From contig OZ316893.1 in assembly GCA_973895155.1 (NCBI GenBank), positions 25,110,001 to 25,174,000 on the forward strand: DNA of 64,000 bases, in the 5' to 3' direction. The position numbers were made by a program, and so were the translations under genes. This document shows positions 56,019 to 64,000 of the stretch, piece after piece; positions within the stretch are counted from its first letter, which is position 1, and the number at the start of each line of letters is the position of its first letter. Below the pieces are notes generated by a model. The model had not been told where the DNA came from, did no database searches, and saw only the letters and a program-made list of their open reading frames with translations. The DNA is from Marsupella aquatica. Lineage: Eukaryota; Marchantiophyta.

Positions 56019-59000
56019 ATGAGGGGAGTTCAAAGATGTGGCCTTGCTCAACTTCTGGCTCTACTGCAGCTGCTGATGGTGGTGGCAGGACAGGTACGTT
56101 ATTTACGCGCACGGCACCCCTCAACTTTCTCGTAGATATGGATTGCAACTTTACGTTTATACTTGTGACTTGTAACCGGTGTTTGTTCACAAACCAAATC
56201 TCCGACCAGGCTTTTTGAATCGCTTGAATTTGTCGAAGTGCTGGATCGGTGCTGGATCATGGTTCCATAATCGTGGAGTCCACTATATACCATAGCTGGC
56301 TTTAAAGCCCGAGATTAGAGCTCACTGGCCTGTGTCAAGGTATTCGTTGGTGACATGTACTTTTAAGTGGGGACTTTATGGAGAAAGGGTTCAGATATAG
56401 AATCGGTGGTTTCCAAAGTTGCCTTTTTGCTGGAGCGTTTAGACTTTCCTTTCTTGGTAATGATTGCATCACTGAGGTTGAAATTTTTAGTTTTCTTTGC
56501 CCCGAATTCGTCCAGCCTACTTTGTCTCGGCTTGTCTGTGAAAAAATTGCAATTACATTGGTTTCAAAACTCGACATTAGTGGGATTCGAAGTTATGTTT
56601 CTTGTCACGGGTGATTCAGTTGGACTGGCTGCAATTGGGTGGTGTTTGCAAGCAATCAAGCAAGCAAGCAAGAGAGGGATGTGTACTGTTTATTACGTTT
56701 CGTCGTCACTCTGTTAGCTTTCTCAATATGACTCTCTCGTACCTCAGTTCACACGAATTAGACCTAGATAAAATGCATCACCATTACTTAGCAGACCACC
56801 ATTACCTGGTTCTGCATTTCCAGTGTGTTCGAGCAACTACTCTAAGCACTCGGATGGAAGAACTACCTTCCAAAGTGGATTATCTTTCCCGGGCTACGAG
56901 GCACAATCTTCCTCTCACTTTCGATTGGGAAAATGCGGAATTGGACATTAATTGGGTGCGCGGCATTATTCCTTGAAGCGTCTCGTAGCCTTATACTACA
57001 CTTGAGGCTACGAGCTGTAGGGAGACAACGTATGACTGTCCGTTGTTAATGGTCGTAAAAACTGTTACTTGTCCTTGGTTGCTGGCCAGCTTCTCACGAG
57101 CCTGCATGAACGGACTAGATATTTTCGTGGACTATTTCCTACGGCTCGTTTGCTGACCCTGGTCATCAGGATTGTTTGGCCTCGACTTTCTGCCCGGTCG
57201 GTCTCCATCTAGTCCCCCCCTAGTGCTCCGTTCGGAACCTAGTCCATTCGGAACTCGGAAGAGATGTTATTTTCTGTTGAGAACGTCTAGTTTACTCCTC
57301 TACCTAGACCGCCGTGCAGCTCGGCTGAGTTCAGCCCAGGCATTGCCGTTTAGCGGTTTAGACGTTGGAGAGAAGTTTTCCCCCACGTGTTTAACCTCGA
57401 TTACTCCATGGGTCTGGCGGCCTGCAGACACTCGCCGCAGATAATGGTGCTCTTGAGCACCCCTACCGCTTTCCTGGCCCTGCACGCTACTTAAAGCAAA
57501 CTTTAGCATTGGGTTATTTTATTACCCCTCAAAGCGCATCCAGCTGTCGAAAAAGCTAACCACATTTCCATCCTGCTTCCACGACGATTGTGCGTCGATA
57601 GAGATTAGGCCCAGCGCCAGAAATGGCCACCGAGGTTTGATCTGAGCTGGGATATATACATCCTATTTCTGACAGTCAGAGAAGTGACAGCTGGAAAGCT
57701 CACTATGGTGGCTCTCGATCAGGATTCTCTATTCGTCTGGGACTAAATTTTATTCTCGAAGATGATCACGCTCCAGAATTGCCCAGACGCCAGCTTCAGT
57801 GGGTTCCAAGCAGCTATGATGCCGATCACTGCGGTTGTTGGAGTCAGCCGTAAAATGGTCGCTTATCGATGTACATGTAGGCACGAGCGGGATTCAATGT
57901 ACCTGCTGTCAATCAGCATTGCAATATAGATCCAGAGGGCATAGAATGAGAGGAGGTGTTGGCTCCTGGGCGGCTCTCTTTGAAGTCAGCTTAATTCTGT
58001 TAATTTCATGCATATGGGGACCGAGCTACTGAAATCATTATGTAAACTGAGATCATGCTGAGGAGCTGACAGTGGAGCCAGGATGTGGATTTATTGTCTT
58101 ACACGTACTTGGTGTGCTGGTTGGCAATGGACAGCAATCCTTTGTGGTGTACATGGGTGGTCATCCCGCGGGGGAAATCTCGACTACAGCGCACGAAGAC
58201 AAGCTCGCCTCACTACTGGGAAGGTACGCTGCGAAATTGCGAAGCCGTATTTATTGTTGAGTCTTTTCCTTTCTGCTTGGTGACTTGGTCTCACGGAATC
58301 TGCAGCATGATACAGCCTTGATGTCATAGTACTCCTGCACGGTACGGTAGGTTTGCAATAAAGCAACTTGGACCAATCATTTTGGATTGGGGAAGTTTTC
58401 TGGTTGGCGTGTTATGTTTGGTACGGCAAAAATCGCGATAGAGCCAATAGCAATTCTAAGATTATAAGAACAGTAAACTTTCGTATGATGAAATGGGACA
58501 AACTTCATCAATTATATTGGAAAAATTCCGATACATTGCCGCATGGTTTCCCAAATCTCTGTGTAACAGTAACCTCTGCAAGGAATCTGCAGTGGCAGCT
58601 CAAAGATTAGCATCCGAAGTGGAGCCTAATTGGCATAATAAAAGGGGTACAAATGTCATCATAGTCGATTGGATTGCAACCCTTTGCCGGTTGCTTTACA
58701 AATAATTCTTTGCAATTGGAACCTCAGCAACGGGCGGTTTTAGCATTGACATGTCCGAGGAAATTGAAGCTTGCGTTTACACGATACGCAATTTTCGGTC
58801 TTAAACAACTCTCCTTGGAGATACAGATAGCACTTGGAGATTGCCCGTCTGGTATATACGATCGTCATGTATTTTTAGGAACACCTTTAATATGGGGTAA
58901 GGTTGAAGGTCATACGGATTGATGGGGATCTGAGAAGAGTTTGCAGGGATTGAAGTGTAACTTATCGGTTTCTGTCACCATTCTCGGAGCTTGTCGTTTG

Positions 59001-62000
59001 GTTGCCGAGGGACGATTTCTCTTAGGTCGCCTTGTTGACGTGTGGTACCGCTTTTGTGCGTGCAGCCAAGCTGCTGCTAGCGATTCCATGATCTACAGCT
59101 ACAAGAACTTCAACTCGTTCAGTGCCAAGCTCTCCTTGGAACAGGCAGCTGCTCTTCGAGGTAATGTCATGTCGAGACCTGTGGCGGAGAGTTCCGGCCG
59201 ACTTTTGATGTTGCTACCTCTGACTGTACCTGCCTTCCTTCTGGTAGGAGTTGCCATATCGAATTCATTAAGTCACAGAAACCTTCATTGCGTGTTGTGT
59301 TCTCTCTACGGGGTGGGGAAGTCAGTCACACCAATTGCTTTAGTACCTCTTGTTATTTTCACGGGTGGGAAGATTCCGTCGACTTTTTCCAGTTCCACCA
59401 TTTTGCTGCCCGGAAGTTTATTCTTAGAAGAACTTCGATACCATGAATCCTTAGGTCAACATTTCGAACGTCAGATCTGGAGTGAAGCTTTAGCAGAGGA
59501 TCTGTTCGGGTTGCTATTCCTTCTGAGGCTGTCTGGCAGTCTTACCTTTTGATTTAGTTGTTGTTCTGTACGGTTGTCTGCTGTCCCTCCGCAATACTCT
59601 ACATTGTAGAATCATAACAAGGATGTTGATAACGGATGTGGCAAGTAATAAAAGGATTCTTTGAGCTTCCTTGATCGATTTTCTATGCCTCTCTGATCCT
59701 TTGTCCCTTTTTCCTATGCATTTAGTAGATTGTCATCGAGATATCCCTTTGTTGTCAGTTGCCATTTTGGTCGTCTGGTTGATAAAAATACTGCTAGAAA
59801 ATCATAACGGATTGCAAAAATCACTACACTACATTTTGGACTTGTGGGCCTCGAGCAATATGTTCTTTGTGGTCGGGACATTTAATGAGGAACTCCAACT
59901 GTGGTGAGTGTACCCATTCACTGGACAAGCCAGCTAACTAGCCATTTCTGCAAATGTAAGCAGGCCATGAGGATGTTGTTTCAGTCTTCCCCAACAAGGC
60001 TCAAAGTCTCCACACGACGCATTCCTGGGAGTTTCTGGGGTTGGAAGACGCGTATGGTAATGTTCCTGTCAATTCGCTGTGGACAAAGTCCAATTTTGGA
60101 AAGGACGTGGTCATTGGTCTCTTGGATACTGGCGTATGGCCTGAATCTGCAAGTTTCAACGACGCAGGGATGGATCCCATCCCTGCCAGTTGGAAAGGAG
60201 AATGCACTCCGGGGGATGATTTTGGCCCCGCGTACTGTAACAAGTAAGATCAGCACTATTACTTGTTGATTCGCCTCAATCCTTTACCTATTTTTTCTAT
60301 CAATTTTATTGCAAATAATATTTAGCAGTTGATTTGGGGCTCTGGCAGAACAGCAGAGGGAGAGATGTATGCAAGGGTTCCTCTATTCTTTTATGGCAGT
60401 CATCATGGTTGCCAACCTTGTGGCCATATTTCTAGGCACGATGTGCATTAGCAGCTATGGTGGTGAACTACCTGATCTTGATCCTTTCCATCTCAAAATC
60501 TTCACTGGTGGGGATTTCACAAGCCCTTCTGAAGTGTGAGACCTTGAGGCATGCCGTACATAAACCAGAAAACTCGTGTGAGGTCAATCGTTAGAATTTG
60601 GGTGATCACAATACACTTTGTGGTATAGTTTCCTATGCTATCAAGCCCGTGACTAGAAATCTCTGGAACTAGTCCAGAAGTGCAGGTCCGCGTCAAGTAG
60701 GTTGCAGGTCAATCTATCAACCATAGCCCTACTTTGCTTTCTGTGTGCACTGAGAACTTCCCTCCAGATGTTTGTATCATTTATATGTTAGAGACTCACA
60801 CATGCATGACTCTCCTCTGAACACTCTCAACAGAAAATTGATTGGAGGGCGATTTTTTGTCAAAGGCTTCGAGGCTCAAGAGGGTCCTATCAATAAAACA
60901 ATCTTTCCAGATTATCTTTCGGCCAGAGACGTAGACGGCCACGGAACCCACACCAGTTCAACAGCAGGGGGCAGCTATTCAACAAATGCCAGCTGCCTCG
61001 GATTTGCATCCGGGACAGCTAAGGGCGGAGCCCCTCTTGCCAGAGTTGCCATGTACAAAGTGTGCTGGCCAAGTTCTGTCGGCGCTGGTGGATGCTATGA
61101 CGCAGATATCTTGGCGGCCTTTGATCAGGGTATTTCAGATGGGGTGGATGTGTTTTCTGTCTCTCTGGGATCCAATCCTCCACTTCCTGATCTTTTCGCG
61201 GACGGCATCGCCATTGGATCTTTCTACGCCTCTCAACGCAATATTTCTGTTGTGTGTTCCGCTGGGAATGCCGGACCCATGGCAGGGAGTGTTGCCAATG
61301 TGGCCCCTTGGATTACCACTGTCGCAGCGGCCACTGTTGATCGTGACTTCGCATCCAATGCAATGGCTGGCAACAATATCACCATTCACGTCAGTTTCTT
61401 TCCCTTTCTGGTCATTTCGTGGCAGTCGATGTTTCTGATTGTTGAAGCTTTCTTAGATCTTGTGAGAGCGGGTAAGAGAGATGTGAGTATGCCCCAAAGT
61501 CCTGTAGAACGCATACAAAATGGGGCATTGACAAATTATGAATTGTTCATTGGAAAGTTAACGATGTAGATTAAGGTGTTCTTGGAATGCACACTTCACA
61601 GACCAACAGTTATAAAATTGGGCTTGATGTCGTGGTGCGAGAGTTCGATCTGAGGCTGCTCCTTCTTGTGATCTAAGCTATTTATCACCTGTCATTCGAG
61701 GAGGGTCAAGGAACAGGTTTAGTGAGCTGAAACTAAAGTAAACACAGCATTATACGTTATCCTAGTTGATACTAATACGAAATTTTTGGATATGTGGAGA
61801 CCTAATGATGGTTGAATGTTTTTACTTGTTAACAGGGGGAGAGTCTCGCACAACAACAATTAGGGGACAAGTTCTTTCCTTTGGTCTCTTCAGCTGATAT
61901 TTACAGCAATTCCTCCAACTCTTCATCTAGGTCCGCTCTCTACTGCGAGAATCTGTACGACAGAAATTGGAGCAATTTCAATCTTGATCCATCAGATTGG

Positions 62001-63921
62001 ACGAATTTTGTATGACTAACAGGCGGATGTTTGATGTTTACAGCCAGATGTGCTTCCCAGGATCTTTGGATCCTGCCAAAGCAAAAGGGAATATAGTCTT
62101 ATGTCTTAGAGGGGTGACTCCTCGGATAGATAAGGGAGAGCAGGTGAAAGCTGCTGGTGGAATTGGAATGATTCTCGCCAATGATCTCGCGAGTGGCGAT
62201 GAATTGATCTCCGATCCGCATGTTTTGCCGGCGACTCAAATCACTTATGGAGATGGCGTCAAAGTGCTTTCCTATGTGAACTCAACACAGTAAGTGTTTA
62301 TATCTTTTATTTAGGTTTGTTGAACGTGCCTTGCAACTTCCATTGACTTTCCTCCAAGTCAAATTTCAAGGAGGCTGTTGAGACCCAAGGAGAAACTCTG
62401 TCTGTTGTGATGACAGTGGCATGATGACCCGCAGATCTCCTGTTGCTAAGCTGAGTCCTGCAACAACTGTTATTGGAGTGAAGCCGGCTCCAGTGCTCGC
62501 AGCTTTCTCGTCTGTGGGTCCAAACTCTTTATTTGCAGATCTGTTGAAGGTAAGGCATACATCCGCCTAATTTGATGTCTTTGTTTCCTTGGCCTGTCTC
62601 ATCCAGTAATAAGCACAGAATTGCTGTTACCACGACGTACTAGTAGTCACTAACAAGTTATTGATGAGGAGAGAGTCTGAGAAGCAGGACTTAGGATTTG
62701 AGAAGCAGCTTCACGAAGTAGATGAGTGTATTTCAAAAGCATGGGTAAGCAGAGGCAACAGGGTTGGATGAATTGCTAAGCACTGTGGGTCAATGGCTTG
62801 CAGCCAGATATAACAGGGCCAGGTCTGAACATATTGGCTGCCTTCACTCAAAATCATTCAGTAACAGGCTTGCCTGGAGACACCAGGATTGTGAAATACA
62901 ATATTATTTCAGGCACTTCTATGTCATGTCCCCATGTAGCAGGGGCCACAGCTTCTCTGAAAGCTTACCACCCTACATGGACACCCGCCGCGTTACGCTC
63001 AGCTCTTGTAACTACAGGTGTGTAAATCATACGCTACCAATTCAATGTGCACGTAATCTCGCGTCTCTAGTCATTTATACCAAACGTTTAGATCATTCAT
63101 ATTACGGTGTCGGGTGAGAGTGAAACTAAATTTAAACATTCACCTTCGTACTTCCAGATTCCGAACACAACTATTTTGAGAAAATTTGGGCTTAATGCAA
63201 TAAAAGGGATATCTTAGATGCTAGTCACCTGTTATTTCCCGCGTGAGATCTATATTGACACCAACAACACAGATCAGAATGCTGTAGGTGGGAAATCTTG
63301 GGGTGGTATTTGGTTTATTAGTTCATGTCACTGGTCAACTTCTTCTCTCCAGCTAACTCCTCGATATGTTGTCTTGCAGCAACTCTTTTTGACAACCTGA
63401 ACGAGAAGATATTGAATTCGTCGTTGAGTAGCAGCAGTCCCTTTGGCGTTGGGGGTGGATACCTCAACCCCAACGCTGCTGCAGAGCCAGGACTTGTCTA
63501 TGACAACAATCCAGCTGATTACTTCTTATTTTTATGCAGCCTCGGGTATTCGAAAGCCAGCATTAGTGCTGTCAGCGGGAAAAACTACACATGTCCCAAG
63601 AATTATACCACCGTCAGTGATTTCAACTATCCTTCACTTTCTATGGCTCGGCTGGCATCAAATGCGGCAGTGAAGAGAACCGTCACGAATGTTGGAACAG
63701 CCTCAAGCACTTACAACGTGACAATTATCTCCCCTGCAGAAATCCTCATTAGCATATCACCCTCTGTGCTTCAGTTCTCGACCTTGGGAGAAACGAAGAC
63801 ATTTTATGTGACCCTCACCAAACTCACGTCCACCAAAGGGGATTACGCCTTCGGTTCTTATACTTGGAGTGATGGAACACATTCTGTCCGAAGCCCAGTG
63901 GCGATCCAAACCTTTCAATGA
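56019..63921 (+). CDS. Subtilisin-like serine protease (plant subtilase, S8A), 10 exons
   Basis: Exons: 56019-56093, 58135-58223, 59066-59160, 59964-60243, 60834-61389, 61836-61930, 62023-62289, 62417-62549, 62804-63017 and 63380-63921. All phases close, giving about 781 residues, the usual family length. It has a signal peptide (residues 1-25: MRGVQRCGLAQLLALLQLL, then MVVAGQ), an I9 propeptide (QSFVVYMGGHPAGE ... MIYSYKNFNSFSAKLSLEQA), and a mature start near TTHSWEFLGL. Catalytic residues are Asp141 (GLLDTGVWPES), His216 (DGHGTHTSS), Asn325 (SAGNAGP) and Ser569 (GTSMSCPHVAG). A PA domain (IVLCLRG ... GGIGMILANDLASGDEL) and a C-terminal Fn3-like domain (AVKRTVTNVGTASSTYNVTI) are present. 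It should be secreted to the apoplast and process wall or peptide substrates. The start is certain from the signal peptide. Exon 6-7 joining is the one uncertain splice. Confidence 0.92.
56094..58134 (+). other. Large first intron of the subtilase gene
   Basis: 2,041 bp between CAG|GTACGT and 'atggacag'. It separates the signal peptide exon from the propeptide. Several short open frames on both strands overlap one another and show no domain. I see no nested gene or element. A (caag)n microrepeat lies at about 56655-56672. Confidence 0.7.
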
Positions 63922-64000
63922 CCACAATTCGCAGTCTAACCCACATCAATTGATGTACACACGAATGGCATATGCACCGGAACAATGATCCGATTAATCT
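63922..64000 (+). other. Start of the subtilase 3'UTR
   Basis: 79 bp follow the TGA at 63919-63921 to the window edge. No polyadenylation signal is visible before the sequence ends. Confidence 0.5.

Noticed and set aside
58941-59552. 203-codon open frame in the subtilase gene
   Set aside because: The true exon 3 (59066-59160) lies inside it and joins both neighbours in exact phase; the remainder is intron.

Overview
This is a nuclear land-plant sequence: three intron-bearing genes in a matrix of LINEs, MITE-like elements and short tandem duplications. Plant-type families (an FBW2/SKIP19-like F-box protein, a subtilase with I9, PA and Fn3-like parts), GT-AG introns of about 75 to 2,000 bp and low gene density support this. 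A spore-bearing plant such as a lycophyte or bryophyte is a guess; nothing in the window settles the clade.

Layout. Positions 1 to about 21,690 hold no gene I can support. They contain a GC-rich TIR element (2657-3250) inserted in a tandem repeat, an element with distant inverted arms (7836-8730), several recent tandem duplications and truncated LINE-like pieces, one with a 16-bp target-site duplication. Gene A (CDS 22517-23359) is a single-exon FBW2-like F-box gene with a probable 5'UTR intron. Positions 23.4-27.1 kb are repeats. Gene B (28374 to about 38513) is a long, unrecognised multi-exon gene. Its 5' flank is a tandem array and its middle is a tandem array of symmetric (phase 0-0) exons together with their introns. 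Some copies are dead or use a GC donor. A 2.2-kb exon follows, then C-terminal exons that resemble a conserved plant family but lose frame at the end. Positions 38.5-42.4 kb hold MITE-like copies and a LINE 3'UTR fragment. A nearly full-length LINE (42487-49747) follows, bounded by an exact 16-bp target-site duplication; ORF1 is intact, ORF2 carries one frameshift and two stops. Positions 49.8-55.9 kb are tandem repeats and MITEs. Gene C (56019-63921) is a complete 10-exon subtilase with Asp, His, Asn and Ser active-site residues.

The three genes are not an operon or evident pathway: A is a ubiquitin-ligase adaptor, C a secreted protease, B unknown. The strongest novelty candidate is gene B: serial duplication of an exon-intron unit encoding acidic SSSDDD plus YGPFM/PxRYxPAP-type peptides, caught at different stages of decay.

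Coordinates and splice sites were read by eye from frame continuity and GT/AG signals; no alignment or search was run.
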